Assembly (NCBI GenBank): GCA_018817425.1
Contig: JAHITX010000127.1
Span: 1-64,000 of the forward strand
From: Pseudomonadota bacterium
GTDB taxonomy: Bacteria > Desulfobacterota > Desulfobacteria > Desulfobacterales > RPRI01
Length of the DNA stretch: 64,000 nucleotides
Reading direction: 5' to 3'
In this document: positions 10,612 through 20,271 of the stretch, in pieces
Numbering within the stretch: position 1 is the stretch's first letter
How the letters are laid out: the number at the start of each line of letters is the position of its first letter
Notes under the pieces: model-generated
The model's database searches: none
What the model was told of the DNA's origin: nothing
What the model saw: only the letters and a program-made list of their open reading frames with translations
Position numbers and translations under genes: made by a program

Positions 10612-11378
10612 TTCATGAAACTGCTATTGTCAATCCGGGCGCTGAAATAGATTCAAATGTTAATATAGGCCCGTATTCAATTATTGGAGATAATGTATTT
10701 ATAGGTTCCGGTACAGTGATAGGCCCACATGTTGTAATAGAGCCTTTTGTGGAGATTGGCCGTAACTGTCAAATATATCAGTATGCAGCAATTGGAGCTG
10801 TGCCGCAATCACTGAAATTTAAAGATGAAAAAACATATGTGAAAATAGGTCAGGGCTCGATAATCAGAGAGTTTGTTACAATTCATAGAGGGACCGAATT
10901 CGGTGGCGGCATTACGGAAGTAGGAGAAGAAAACTTTTTAATGGCTTACACCCATATAGCGCATGACTGTAAGACAGGACGCAGGGTTATAATGGCAAAT
11001 AACGCAACTCTTGCAGGGCATATAACCATTGGAGATAATGCTACAATTGGCGGTCTATCTGCGATACATCAATTTGTTAGAGTTGGAGAATACGCTTTTA
11101 TCAGCGGATTATCGGCAGTAGTGAAGGATGTACCTCCATATGTTATTGCCGCTGGTCAGAGAGTTGAATTACATGGTTTAAACACTGTTGGCTTAAAACG
11201 TCATGGGTTTTCACCCAAAACAATATCTTTGTTGAAAAAAACGTATAGAATAATTTTTCGAATCGGTCTTACGGTTAATCAGGCTGTTGAAAGAGTCAAA
11301 GCTGAAGTTGAGCAGGTCCCTGAGGTTGTTAATTTCATAAATTTTGTAATGGCTTCCCAGCGGGGAGTTTCAAGATAA
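10608..11378 (+). CDS. lpxA: UDP-N-acetylglucosamine acyltransferase LpxA
   Basis: This 256-residue hexapeptide-repeat trimeric acyltransferase starts lipid A synthesis by adding 3-hydroxyacyl from ACP to the 3-position of UDP-GlcNAc. The beta-helix spans about residues 1-185; the catalytic His lies in MAYTHIAHDCKTG. The C-terminal helical domain includes GLNTVGLKRHGFSPKTIS. It overlaps fabZ by 4 bases. A Gfo/Idh oxidoreductase downstream raises the question of whether the true substrate is UDP-GlcNAc or a 3-amino analogue; the sequence alone does not settle this. Confidence 0.96.
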   Translation: MIHETAIVNPGAEIDSNVNIGPYSIIGDNVFIGSGTVIGPHVVIEPFVEIGRNCQIYQYAAIGAVPQSLKFKDEKTYVKIGQGSIIREFVTIHRGTEFGGGITEVGEENFLMAYTHIAHDCKTGRRVIMANNATLAGHITIGDNATIGGLSAIHQFVRVGEYAFISGLSAVVKDVPPYVIAAGQRVELHGLNTVGLKRHGFSPKTISLLKKTYRIIFRIGLTVNQAVERVKAEVEQVPEVVNFINFVMASQRGVSR

Positions 11379-11389
11379 TATAATTATCA

Positions 11390-11531
11390 GAGCCACTTTC
11401 AAAACGTTTCAGTTTGGTCAAGCTCAAGGCGGGGGAAAATTTCAACCACAGGAATACATTTAGTATTTCGAGGATTGAAATTTGAGCCCAACGCAGAGAT
11501 CGGCCAAAATGGGACGTTTTGAAACTGGCTC
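11390..11531. mobile_element. 142-bp MITE-like inverted-repeat element, copy A
   Basis: The element begins GAGCCACTTTCAAAACGT and ends ACGTTTTGAAACTGGCTC, so its ends form imperfect terminal inverted repeats of about 30 bp. The reverse complement matches 56670-56811 over its whole length, and both copies are exactly 142 bp. A third, partial copy ends at 20023. There is no coding capacity. Here it fills the gap between lpxA and lpxI and creates a spurious in-frame extension upstream of lpxI. Confidence 0.82.
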
Positions 11532-11544
11532 ATCAGGATTGATC

Positions 11545-12366
11545 GTGGATAGATTGATTGAAAAAAAAATTGGACTTATTGCGGGGAGCGGCCAGTTTCC
11601 CATAATTTTTTCAAAAATAGCCAGGGCAAAAGGCTTTTTAGTATATGCAGCAGCTTTTATAAATGAGGCGGATGAAGTACTTAAAGAACATGTTGAAAAA
11701 ATCGAGTGGTTGCATCTTGGCCAGGTGAAGCGACTGATCAATTTCTTTAAAAAGAATGAAGTAAAAGAAGCAGTAATGCTTGGTGCAATAAAAAAAACAA
11801 GAATGTTTTCCGATGTAAGGCCGGATATTAAGGCTATAGCATTTATGGCCCGAATGAAAAGCACGCATGATGACGGGTTGTTAAGCGCTTTTGCCGGGAT
11901 GCTTGAAAAAGAAGGCATCATCATTAAATCGTCCACATTTTTACTTCCTGATCTTCTGGCGCAGGAAGGTTGTTGGACAAAGCGAAAGCCGACAAAAACC
12001 GAAAAAGCAGATATTGAAATAGGATTTCATATCGCAAAAGAAATAGGTCGTCTTGATATCGGCCAATGTGTTATTGTTTGCGGAGGGTCGGTTCTTGCTG
12101 TTGAGGCTATTGACGGCACGGATGCCACAATAAAAAGAGGCGGAAAACTTGGAAATGGTGATGCTGTTATTGTAAAAGTATGCAAACCGGGTCAAGATAC
12201 AAGATTTGATATGCCTGCTGTTGGTGTTCAGACTATAAAAACAATGCATGAATCAGGTGTTAAATCTCTTGCCATGGAAGCACAAAAAGCTGTTGTGTTT
12301 GATAGACAAGAAATGATCATGCTTGCCGACAAGTATGGGATAAGTATAGTAGCCGTTTTGGTATAA
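11545..12366 (+). CDS. lpxI: UDP-2,3-diacylglucosamine pyrophosphatase LpxI
   Basis: This protein of about 273 residues belongs to the LpxI (DUF1009) family, which replaces LpxH in many bacteria and hydrolyses UDP-2,3-diacylglucosamine to lipid X. The family N-terminus KIGLIAGSGQFPIIF is present, and later conserved segments include VMLGAIKKTRMF, KSTHDDGLL and GQCVIVCGGSVLAVEAIDGTD. An in-frame start at 11482 lies inside the inserted 142-bp repeat, so those residues are unlikely to be real. GTG 11545, with AGGA at 11535-11538, fits the family N-terminus best; a nearby TTG is also possible. Confidence 0.92.
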   Translation: MDRLIEKKIGLIAGSGQFPIIFSKIARAKGFLVYAAAFINEADEVLKEHVEKIEWLHLGQVKRLINFFKKNEVKEAVMLGAIKKTRMFSDVRPDIKAIAFMARMKSTHDDGLLSAFAGMLEKEGIIIKSSTFLLPDLLAQEGCWTKRKPTKTEKADIEIGFHIAKEIGRLDIGQCVIVCGGSVLAVEAIDGTDATIKRGGKLGNGDAVIVKVCKPGQDTRFDMPAVGVQTIKTMHESGVKSLAMEAQKAVVFDRQEMIMLADKYGISIVAVLV

Positions 12367-12400
12367 GAAATTATCCTTGATTTTGTGTATGGAAGGTTAA

Positions 12401-13360
12401 ATGAAAAAAGTGCGGGTAGGTGTTGTAGGCACCGGTTATCTTGGAAAATTTCATACGGAAAAATATTTTCAGATGAGCGATGTCGAGCTTGTGGGAGTAG
12501 TTGATATTGATGAACGGCAGGCCGAAAAAATTGCTAATGGCGTAAGTGCAAAAGCTTATAAAAATTATCGTGATCTAATCGGTAAAGTGGATGCTGTGAG
12601 TATTGTAGTTCCCACGCATGCGCATTTTTCAATAAGCAAAGATTTTTTGGAAAATGATGTTGATGTACTTATTGAAAAACCCATCACAACAACTATAAAA
12701 GAAGCAGATGAGCTGATAAGTATTTCTGAAAACAAAGGACTTATTATACAGGTTGGACATTTGGAGCGTTTTAATCCGGCCGTTCTTGCGCTCAAGGATA
12801 TAGTCAACAACCCCAGATTTATTGAATCACATCGTCTTAGTACTTTCAAGGGCCGTGGAACCGATGTAAGTGTTGTGCTTGATCTTATGATTCATGATAT
12901 AGATATTATAACAAGCCTTGTAAAATCGGAAATAAAAAATCTTCATGCCGCCGGAACACCCATTATAACAAATCAGGTTGACATTGCAAACACCAGGATA
13001 GAATTTGAAAACGGGTGTGTAGCAAATGTTACAGCAAGCAGAATTTCTGCCAAGGACGAACGGAAAACAAGATTATTTCAGCGTGATGCATATATATCGG
13101 TTGATTTTGCAAACCATGAAATAAATATCGTTCGTAAAAACAATGATGAAGTAAACAGCATTATTCCGGGAATGGAGATAAAAAATCTTTGTTTTACAAA
13201 AGGCGATGCATTAAAAGACGAGCTGGCAGCTTTTGTTAAGTCTGTGAGCAGTAGACAGGAGCCTGAGGTTACAGGACAGATCGGACGCAATGCCTTAAAG
13301 GTTGCGCTAAGTATAATGGAGCAAATCGATCATTTAAAAAATCAATTAATAGATCAATAA
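12401..13360 (+). CDS. Gfo/Idh/MocA family NAD(P)-dependent oxidoreductase in the lpx cluster
   Basis: This 319-residue protein has an N-terminal Rossmann fold (VGVVGTGYLGKFHTEKY, residues 5-21), the family signature IEKPITT (near residue 90) and a C-terminal alpha/beta substrate domain including GHLERFNPAV. It lies between lpxI and lpxB with close spacing. By known analogy, GnnA oxidises the 3-hydroxyl of UDP-GlcNAc before GnnB transaminates it to make amide-linked lipid A. No gnnB-like aminotransferase is in the window, so a GnnA role is only a suggestion. The order lpxI-oxidoreductase-lpxB is, to my knowledge, common in this group. Confidence 0.88.
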   Translation: MKKVRVGVVGTGYLGKFHTEKYFQMSDVELVGVVDIDERQAEKIANGVSAKAYKNYRDLIGKVDAVSIVVPTHAHFSISKDFLENDVDVLIEKPITTTIKEADELISISENKGLIIQVGHLERFNPAVLALKDIVNNPRFIESHRLSTFKGRGTDVSVVLDLMIHDIDIITSLVKSEIKNLHAAGTPIITNQVDIANTRIEFENGCVANVTASRISAKDERKTRLFQRDAYISVDFANHEINIVRKNNDEVNSIIPGMEIKNLCFTKGDALKDELAAFVKSVSSRQEPEVTGQIGRNALKVALSIMEQIDHLKNQLIDQ

Positions 13361-13364
13361 TTCT

Positions 13365-14516
13365 ATGAGTCAATCCTTTTACGAGAAAAGTGTTATGATA
13401 ATTGCAGGAGAAGCATCCGGTGATATTCACGGTTCCCGACTCGTAAAAGCAATGAAGGAAAACAATCCGGGGTTGTTTTTTTTTGGTATCGGAGGGAATT
13501 TACTAAAAGAAAATGGGGTGAAAATTATCAGGGATGCCTCAACCCTGTCTGTAGTTGGAATAACCGAAGTTATATCCAAGATATTTTCTCTTATTAAAGC
13601 CATAGCCGATGCCAAAAAAGCTCTTAAAGAATTAAAACCCGATCTTCTCATATTAATTGATTTCCCGGATTTTAATCTTAAAATTGCTGCTGCTGCGAAA
13701 AAACTTGGCATACCTGTTTTGTATTATATCAGCCCACAGGTTTGGGCATGGAGACAGGGCCGGGTGAAGAAATTGAAGAAGCTTGTAAATCATCTGGCTG
13801 TAATACTTCCTTTCGAGAAAGACTTTTTCAGAAAACACGCTATTCCGGTAACATATGTAGGCCACCCATTGCTAGATGGAGAAGTATTTACTTCTGAATA
13901 CAATGACAATACAGATATTAAATCAATAGGCCTTCTGCCAGGATCACGTGACAAGGAGATTGCAAAACACTTGCCAGTAATGCTTGAGGCTGCTTCATTG
14001 ATTAAGCAAAGAATGGAAAATATTGAAATAACCGTTTCTCTTGCTTCCACGGTTGAAAGGCAATATGTTGAAAAAATAATAAAGGAGCAAGGGTTTTTTG
14101 ACAAAAATATTATTGTACAAGGAACCGAAAAAATTTTTAAAAACTGCTCACTTATTATTGCAGCTTCCGGAACAGTCACACTTGAGGCAGCTCTTGCAGC
14201 TGTTCCCATGATAATAATTTACAAGGTTTCTCCTGTTAGCTATCTGTTTGGAAAAGCGCTTATTAAGGTTTCAAATATTTGTCTTGTTAATCTTATTGCA
14301 GAAAAAGAGCTGGTTCCTGAATTGATACAAAATGATGCAACTGCCGAAAACATTGCGAAAGAAGCATTAAACATGCTTAATAATCCTGATGAACTTAAAA
14401 AAATGAGAAACGAACTTATCGGCATCAGAGATATACTTGGAGGCGCCGGAGCTTCAGGGCGAGTGGCTGATATAGCTTTAGCAATGCTGCAATTATCAAA
14501 ACAAGGGTCAATATAA
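13365..14516 (+). CDS. lpxB: lipid-A-disaccharide synthase LpxB
   Basis: This 383-residue GT-B glycosyltransferase (family GT19) condenses lipid X with UDP-diacylglucosamine into the lipid A disaccharide at the inner membrane. Recognised segments are IAGEASGDIHGSRL near the N-terminus, YYISPQVWAWRQGRVKKL, VGHPLLD, LLPGSRDKEI and the C-terminal ASGTVTLEAAL. The length is typical. It follows the oxidoreductase by 4 bases and is followed immediately by msbA. Confidence 0.97.
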   Translation: MSQSFYEKSVMIIAGEASGDIHGSRLVKAMKENNPGLFFFGIGGNLLKENGVKIIRDASTLSVVGITEVISKIFSLIKAIADAKKALKELKPDLLILIDFPDFNLKIAAAAKKLGIPVLYYISPQVWAWRQGRVKKLKKLVNHLAVILPFEKDFFRKHAIPVTYVGHPLLDGEVFTSEYNDNTDIKSIGLLPGSRDKEIAKHLPVMLEAASLIKQRMENIEITVSLASTVERQYVEKIIKEQGFFDKNIIVQGTEKIFKNCSLIIAASGTVTLEAALAAVPMIIIYKVSPVSYLFGKALIKVSNICLVNLIAEKELVPELIQNDATAENIAKEALNMLNNPDELKKMRNELIGIRDILGGAGASGRVADIALAMLQLSKQGSI

Positions 14517-16280
14517 ATGAGCAATAAAAAAATATTTAAAATAAATATCAAATCAAGACATATTGAAATATTAAAACTTGTGAAAGAAAGCTGGTTTACG
14601 CTTTTACTGGCATCACTCTGTCTTTTAGTAGTGGCAGGCAGTACTGCAGCTTCGGCATATTTAATAAAGCCGGCATTGGATGATGTCTTTATCAATAAAG
14701 ATTTACGTATGCTTAAACTAATTCCTATTGCAGTTATTTTAGTATATTTTGCACGTGGTCTTGGTATGTACGGGCAGGAATATCTTATGAGCAGGGTAGG
14801 CAAGGGCATCATTATGCGTTTGCGTAACCGGTTGTATGATCATATACAGGATCTTTCTCTTGCTTTTTTCCATAAAGAAACAACCGGAACATTAATGTCC
14901 CGCGTTTTAAATGATGTGGCTACGATAAGATCTATGGTTTCTTCTCTTGTTACAACTTCGTTTAAGGATTGTTTTACAATTGCAGGTCTTGTTTTTGTAA
15001 TATTTTACCAGATCTGGGATCTTGCATTATTTGCTTTTATCATATTGCCGCTCGCATTTTATCCTGTCGTATATATAGGTAAAAAAGTCAGAAAGGTCAG
15101 CTCGAAACGCTATATATCAATAGCGGATATCAGCTCTTTCCTTCATGAAACATTTTCCGGAAATAAAATAGTAAAAGCATTCGGAATGGAAAATTATGAA
15201 AAAAAACGTTTCGCTGATAAAACGCTTAAACTGTTTAAACTGGAAATGAAAGAAACAAGAGCAGAAGCGCTTTCTTCTCCCATAATGGAGTTTCTTGGAG
15301 GAATGGGAATAGCTTTTGTTATATGGTATGGCGGATCAAGGGTTATTTCCGGAGTGTATACAACAGGTACTTTTGTTTCTTTTCTTGCAGCTGTTGTTAT
15401 GTTGTATGATCCGGTAAAAAAAATAAGCAAGCTTAACAATCAATTGCAACAGGGTTTGGCTGCTGCAGACAGAATATTTGATATCATTGAAATAGAAACT
15501 GAAATCAAAGAAATTGACAATCCGGTTAAACTGGAGCGTAAACCCCATAATGTAGTATTTGATAATGTATCTTTCAAATATGATGACCTGTTGGTATTAA
15601 AAAATATCAATCTGAATGTTAAGCCCGGAGAAATAATTGCGCTTGTAGGTATGAGCGGGGGGGGCAAAACCTCTCTGGTAAACCTTATCCCAAGATTTTA
15701 CGATGTTGCCGAAGGATCAATATCTATAAATGGTATTGATATCCGAAAAATTTCAATGCCATCTCTTCGTGACCAGATCGCGATAGTAACACAGGAGCCG
15801 ATACTTTTTAATGACACCGTTAGAAACAATATTGCCTATGGCAGCTGGGATGCATCCGATACGGAAATAGAATCGGCCTCTAAAGCCGCATATGCATATG
15901 ATTTTATCCAGGGTTTCCCCAAACAATTTGATACTTCGCTTGGTGAACTTGGTTCACGACTTTCAGGCGGCGAGAAACAGAGAATGTGCATAGCAAGGGC
16001 TTTAATAAAAGATGCGCCCATTTTAATTTTAGATGAAGCAACTTCTTCGCTTGATACAGAATCTGAAAGATTGGTTCAAAAAGCGCTTGAAAATCTGATG
16101 AAAGGCCGAACCACATTTATTATTGCGCACAGGTTGTCTACAATAGGATATGCAAACAGAATCGTTGTGATCATTGGCGGTCGTATTGTGGAGGAAGGCA
16201 AACACGAAGAACTCATGGCTAAAGAAGGTGAGTATTACAAACTATATCAGACGCAGTTCGGTGTCGGCGAAACAGCATGA
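14517..16280 (+). CDS. msbA: lipid A export ABC transporter, MsbA type
   Basis: This 587-residue fused permease-ATPase has six membrane helices (about 25-320). Its nucleotide-binding domain has Walker A GMSGGGKTS (from about 378), signature LSGGEKQR (from about 482), Walker B ILILDEATS and the H-loop IIAHRLST. It should flip lipid A-core across the inner membrane. Its position between lpxB and lptF supports MsbA over other ABC exporters of the same fold. The start follows the lpxB stop without a gap, with AAGG upstream, and the stop overlaps lptF by 4 bases. Confidence 0.94.
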   Translation: MSNKKIFKINIKSRHIEILKLVKESWFTLLLASLCLLVVAGSTAASAYLIKPALDDVFINKDLRMLKLIPIAVILVYFARGLGMYGQEYLMSRVGKGIIMRLRNRLYDHIQDLSLAFFHKETTGTLMSRVLNDVATIRSMVSSLVTTSFKDCFTIAGLVFVIFYQIWDLALFAFIILPLAFYPVVYIGKKVRKVSSKRYISIADISSFLHETFSGNKIVKAFGMENYEKKRFADKTLKLFKLEMKETRAEALSSPIMEFLGGMGIAFVIWYGGSRVISGVYTTGTFVSFLAAVVMLYDPVKKISKLNNQLQQGLAAADRIFDIIEIETEIKEIDNPVKLERKPHNVVFDNVSFKYDDLLVLKNINLNVKPGEIIALVGMSGGGKTSLVNLIPRFYDVAEGSISINGIDIRKISMPSLRDQIAIVTQEPILFNDTVRNNIAYGSWDASDTEIESASKAAYAYDFIQGFPKQFDTSLGELGSRLSGGEKQRMCIARALIKDAPILILDEATSSLDTESERLVQKALENLMKGRTTFIIAHRLSTIGYANRIVVIIGGRIVEEGKHEELMAKEGEYYKLYQTQFGVGETA

Positions 16281-17461
16281 AGATTAATTCTATTGTAAGC
16301 AGATATCTATTTAAAGAAATGGTATCGCCTTTTGCTATCAATACGTTATTTTTTACTTTCCTGTTTTTGATGGCAAAAATACTGTTCATAACCAATCTTG
16401 TTGTAAATTATAACATGAGTCTGCCTAAAATCGGGCTTATGCTTATTTATATTATCCCTAATTTTCTAATCTTTGTAATTCCGATGTCTGTTATGATGGC
16501 AGTTCTTCTGACTTTTTTACGGTTTTCAAGTGATAATGAAATAATTGCTTTAAAAACAGGTGGAATAAGTATTTACGGCTTGCTTCCCCCGGTGCTTACC
16601 TTTTGTCTTATTGGTTGTATATTAACTGCGTTGATTACTTTTTATGCAATGCCCTGGGGAAGATTATCAATCGAAAAACTTACAATGGAAATCGCACAGA
16701 CAAATTTTGAAATAGGACTTAAAGAGAGAACTTTTAACGATAATTTTAAAAATGTTATGCTTTATGTTAATAGAATTGATCTGAAAAATAATGAGCTGAT
16801 AGATATTTTTATAGAAGATGGCCGTTCTGAAGATATGGGAAGCACAATTATTGCTCCAAGAGGAGTTATGCTTTTTGAAAAAGAGACATTATCTTTCAGA
16901 ATAAGACTTTTCGATGGATTTATAAATCAGGTTGGTCCAAAAAATAAATCGGTCAATTCCATTGGTTTTAACACATATGATATTAATCTTGATCTAAAGA
17001 ACGCTTTTTCAGAAATAGAGAAAAAAGGTCAAAGAAAAGACGAAAAAAAGATGTATTTTAATGAACTATTAGATTACATTGATAATTTCAAAAATAAAAA
17101 CTCAAAAGATTATGATGCACTTTTTGAACTTCATAAGAAATTTTCTATCCCTTTTGCATGTTTTGTTTTGGGGATTCTTTCAGTAGCACTTGGCACTCAG
17201 TTAAAGTCGGCAACACGATCATTTGGCCTTGGGCTTGGCATTATTTTTTTCTTGCTTTATTATCTTATTCTTTCGCTTGGGTATGCATTAGGAGAAAGCA
17301 GATTCTATCCCCCCCTTATAGGGATGTGGGTTCCAAATATATTTATAGGCAGTATAGGCATATACCTTTTTATAAGAACAGCAAAAGAACGGCCTGTCAA
17401 TTTTTTTGCTGTTGTTGATTTATTAGAAAGAATAAAATTACACTTTATTAAAGAAAGATGA
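16277..17461 (+). CDS. lptF: LPS export ABC transporter permease LptF
   Basis: This 394-residue YjgP/YjgQ-family permease has three N-terminal membrane helices (about 12-125), a periplasmic beta-jellyroll (about 130-280) and three C-terminal helices. The first residues (ISRYLFKEMVSPF-like start) and the segment ALKTGGISIYGLLPPV, which couples to LptB, are characteristic. With LptG it forms the membrane part of the LPS extractor; the ATPase LptB is not in the window. It overlaps msbA by 4 bases. Confidence 0.9.
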   Translation: MKINSIVSRYLFKEMVSPFAINTLFFTFLFLMAKILFITNLVVNYNMSLPKIGLMLIYIIPNFLIFVIPMSVMMAVLLTFLRFSSDNEIIALKTGGISIYGLLPPVLTFCLIGCILTALITFYAMPWGRLSIEKLTMEIAQTNFEIGLKERTFNDNFKNVMLYVNRIDLKNNELIDIFIEDGRSEDMGSTIIAPRGVMLFEKETLSFRIRLFDGFINQVGPKNKSVNSIGFNTYDINLDLKNAFSEIEKKGQRKDEKKMYFNELLDYIDNFKNKNSKDYDALFELHKKFSIPFACFVLGILSVALGTQLKSATRSFGLGLGIIFFLLYYLILSLGYALGESRFYPPLIGMWVPNIFIGSIGIYLFIRTAKERPVNFFAVVDLLERIKLHFIKER

Positions 17462-17481
17462 GCTAAAGAGAAGATCAATTT

Positions 17482-18549
17482 ATGTCCATAATAGATAGAT
17501 ATTTAACAAAGGAGACTATTAAATACTTTTGTATCATTATAGCTGCAATTATAGGGATATATATTGTAGTGGATTTTTTTGATGAAACAGATATCTTTTT
17601 TGAATCCGGTCTTTCCCTTCCAAAGGCATTTTTTTGTTTTATTTCGAAAATGCCGGTTGCACAATTTATTCCTCTTAGTTTTTTACTGGCTATTCTTGTA
17701 ACATTTGGCCTGATGAGTAAAAATAACGAAGTCGTGGCACTAAAAAGTGGTGGAATCAGTATATATTATCTTTTAAGATCTATACTTTTATTAGGTGTGA
17801 TTTCCTTTTTTATTACTATTTTCCTGTCAGAGGTGGTTGTTCCCATAACGCAAAATAAGGTGGAAAAAATATGGGCTCAGGCAAACCGGAAAAAACACGC
17901 TGTGACCCTGAAAGAAAAAGACATATGGATAAAGGGGTATCACTTAATATCGCACATAGAATATTTTGATTCATCAACAAAGACTATCCATGGCATTACT
18001 CTCTATTTCTTTGATGATAATTTTAGGATGGTGAGAAGAATTGACTGTGAAAAGGGAGTTTTTTTATATAAAGGAAACTGGACATTATATGGTATTATTG
18101 AGCAGAAGCTTGATAAGAATAACAGCAAAATATCATTTCATAAACAACTTGTTGAACATCTCGATATTTCACCGGAAGACATAGGAATAGTAGCTGTTAA
18201 ATCAGAAGCCATGAGTGCTGCCGAGCTTTTTAAATATGTAAAAAAAATCGAGTCCGAAGGGTATGATGCAACAGGTTACCGGACAGATTTTTATGCAAAA
18301 CTTTCTTTTCCCTTTATTTGTATAATCATGTGTTTTGTGGGTACGGGAATAGCTTTCAGGCTACAGGTTAAAGAAAGCCTGCCTGTAAATATTGTATATG
18401 GAATATGCGCAGCTTTTGCTTATTGGGTTTTTTTTGGTTTCTGTATTTCACTTGGCGAGGGAGGCTTCCTTAATCCCTTGGTTGCCGCCCTGATTCCGAA
18501 TCTTGTATTTTTAGCGTTTGGTGTGTTTACGCTTCTTAATGCCGAGTAA
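17482..18549 (+). CDS. lptG: LPS export ABC transporter permease LptG
   Basis: This 355-residue partner of LptF has the same fold: IIDRYLTKETIKYF at the N-terminus, the LptB-coupling segment VVALKSGGISIYYLLRS, a periplasmic jellyroll (about 130-260) and three C-terminal helices. The two genes are 20 bases apart. Being second and slightly shorter fits LptG, but the F/G assignment rests on order and similarity only. Confidence 0.9.
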   Translation: MSIIDRYLTKETIKYFCIIIAAIIGIYIVVDFFDETDIFFESGLSLPKAFFCFISKMPVAQFIPLSFLLAILVTFGLMSKNNEVVALKSGGISIYYLLRSILLLGVISFFITIFLSEVVVPITQNKVEKIWAQANRKKHAVTLKEKDIWIKGYHLISHIEYFDSSTKTIHGITLYFFDDNFRMVRRIDCEKGVFLYKGNWTLYGIIEQKLDKNNSKISFHKQLVEHLDISPEDIGIVAVKSEAMSAAELFKYVKKIESEGYDATGYRTDFYAKLSFPFICIIMCFVGTGIAFRLQVKESLPVNIVYGICAAFAYWVFFGFCISLGEGGFLNPLVAALIPNLVFLAFGVFTLLNAE

Positions 18550-18575
18550 AATATTCGAATTCCAGAGTTTTTCCC

Positions 18576-19703
18576 ATGAATATGTTTAAAAAGAAAATTG
18601 AAGAAATTATGTATTCCGAAGGGAAACCCCGGTTTTTCTCCATAGAACCTTTGCTGTATATTTTCTCAGTTATATACGGTCTCCTGATCAAAGTAAGAAT
18701 TGCTTTATACAAAAAAAGTATATTTAAGCAAAAAAAACTTTCCTGCAAGATTATCTCTGTTGGCAATATAACAGTTGGCGGAACAGGAAAAACGCCTATG
18801 ACAATATATCTTGCCCAAATGCTGGCCGGTCTCGGATATAAAGTTGCAGTTGTTAGCAGAGGATACAGGGGGAAATATGAAAAAAAAGGGGGAATTGTAA
18901 GCAACGGTACAAAAGTGTTTATTGGGCCTGAACTATCCGGTGATGAACCTTTTATGATAGCAGCGAAACTGGAAAATATCCCTGTTTTAGTAGGCCAAAA
19001 CAGATATGAATCAGGTTTAATAGCCATAAAAGATTTTAATGTTGATATTATTTTATTAGATGACGGGTTTCAGCATATTAAACTTTTTCGTGATATTAAT
19101 ATTCTTCTTTTAGACCACAGGCGACCTTTCGGTAATTTTCATCTTGTTCCAAGAGGAATTTTGAGAGAACCGGTTAAATCAGTTAAAAGAGCCGATACAT
19201 TTATTCTTACAGGAGAATCTTCAGATAATACCAAAACATTAGATTTGCTTGAAAGTATTTCAAAAAGCTGTGTTGTTTTTGAAACATACAATTCTTCTTA
19301 TTATTTTAATGCAGGCAAAGAAAGTAAAGACGATTGTATAACTCTTTTTAGAAATAAAGTATCAAATGATTATTATTGGCTGGCTGGGAAAAAAGTTGTG
19401 GCTTTTTCCGGAATAGCTGGAAATGAGCGCTTTAAAAAAACTATTAAAGATTTTAAATGTGAAATTCTGGATTTCTTTGGATTTGAAGATCATTACTACT
19501 ATAGTGATTATGATATTAATAGAATTGCGCAATCGGCAAAATATCTAAGTGCAGAACTTGTTATGACAACTGAAAAAGATTTTGCCAGAATGGAAGGCAG
19601 GTTTAATTTTCCTGTTGATCTGATTGTTGTCGGAGTAGCAGTTAATTTTAAGGATGCCAATTCTTTTAAGTCGTTTATAATAAATAAGCTGGAAAAAACA
19701 TAA
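18576..19703 (+). CDS. lpxK: tetraacyldisaccharide 4'-kinase LpxK
   Basis: This 375-residue P-loop kinase phosphorylates the 4' position of the lipid A disaccharide at the membrane. The Walker A-type loop is SVGNITVGGTGKTP (about residues 63-76); VVSRGYRG, LLDDGFQH and RPFGNFHLVPRGILREP are family segments. A hydrophobic stretch at about 25-45 fits the membrane-associated N-terminus. It is the last gene of the envelope cluster. No waaA/kdtA gene follows within the window, and no terminator is obvious. Confidence 0.95.
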   Translation: MNMFKKKIEEIMYSEGKPRFFSIEPLLYIFSVIYGLLIKVRIALYKKSIFKQKKLSCKIISVGNITVGGTGKTPMTIYLAQMLAGLGYKVAVVSRGYRGKYEKKGGIVSNGTKVFIGPELSGDEPFMIAAKLENIPVLVGQNRYESGLIAIKDFNVDIILLDDGFQHIKLFRDINILLLDHRRPFGNFHLVPRGILREPVKSVKRADTFILTGESSDNTKTLDLLESISKSCVVFETYNSSYYFNAGKESKDDCITLFRNKVSNDYYWLAGKKVVAFSGIAGNERFKKTIKDFKCEILDFFGFEDHYYYSDYDINRIAQSAKYLSAELVMTTEKDFARMEGRFNFPVDLIVVGVAVNFKDANSFKSFIINKLEKT

Positions 19704-20271
19704 ACAAAACAAAAGCGCTGAACAACTCAACTCCGCTATAAACTGACGTGACTATAGATCTTCTATTGGCAAACACATATCGATTTACTTTAGATCTCCG
19801 GCGCCATTTCCCACCCATATGATTATGCAGTTTTTTGGATATGTAAGAGGTTCTTCCTTCAGCATTACGGAGCCGGGAATCATTTTAATCAATTCGGCCG
19901 ACTTGTAAGAATTAAACTCCTTATGTGTGATTTTGTTATAAGTTATATAACCTCTTTTTGCCCTTAGAATCACTTTGTTCAAGTAGATATCTTGACCAAA
20001 GTGAAACGTTTTGAAAGTGGCTCAGTAGTAAATTTAGTTATGAACTGCGGTGAAAGAATATAAGAAAAATCAGTCTCAATCTCATTTAATAACAATAAAT
20101 TTAAAATACTAAGTCAGTATTCACTATCCAGGATGTGACCCCTGTTTCCTGTCATAAAATAAAAACAATGAAACCCTGGAATCTTCTCGCTCGCTGATTT
20201 CAGTGCCAAGAGAAATAAACATTTTATAGAAACTTATCTTGAATTCTATCCGATATTGCGAAAGGCTGCCG
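19704..20271. other. intergenic region with partial repeat, no supported gene
   Basis: This gap separates the envelope cluster from the accessory island. The only clear content is a terminal fragment of the 142-bp repeat at about 19988-20023. A 65-codon minus-strand frame at 19785-19982 has no recognisable features. Confidence 0.5.
19988..20023. repeat. partial copy of the 142-bp MITE-like element
   Basis: About 36 bases (CTTGACCAAAGTGAAACG, then TTTTGAAAGTGGCTC) match the end of the reverse-complemented copy A and the end of copy B. The rest of the element is missing, so this is a solo end or deletion remnant. Confidence 0.7.

Noticed and set aside
11482-11544. Longer N-terminus for LpxI
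   Set aside because: The extra residues are encoded by the end of the 142-bp repeat and have no counterpart in the LpxI family.
19785-19982. 65-codon minus-strand frame
   Set aside because: No recognisable motif and no convincing ribosome binding site; it lies beside a repeat remnant.
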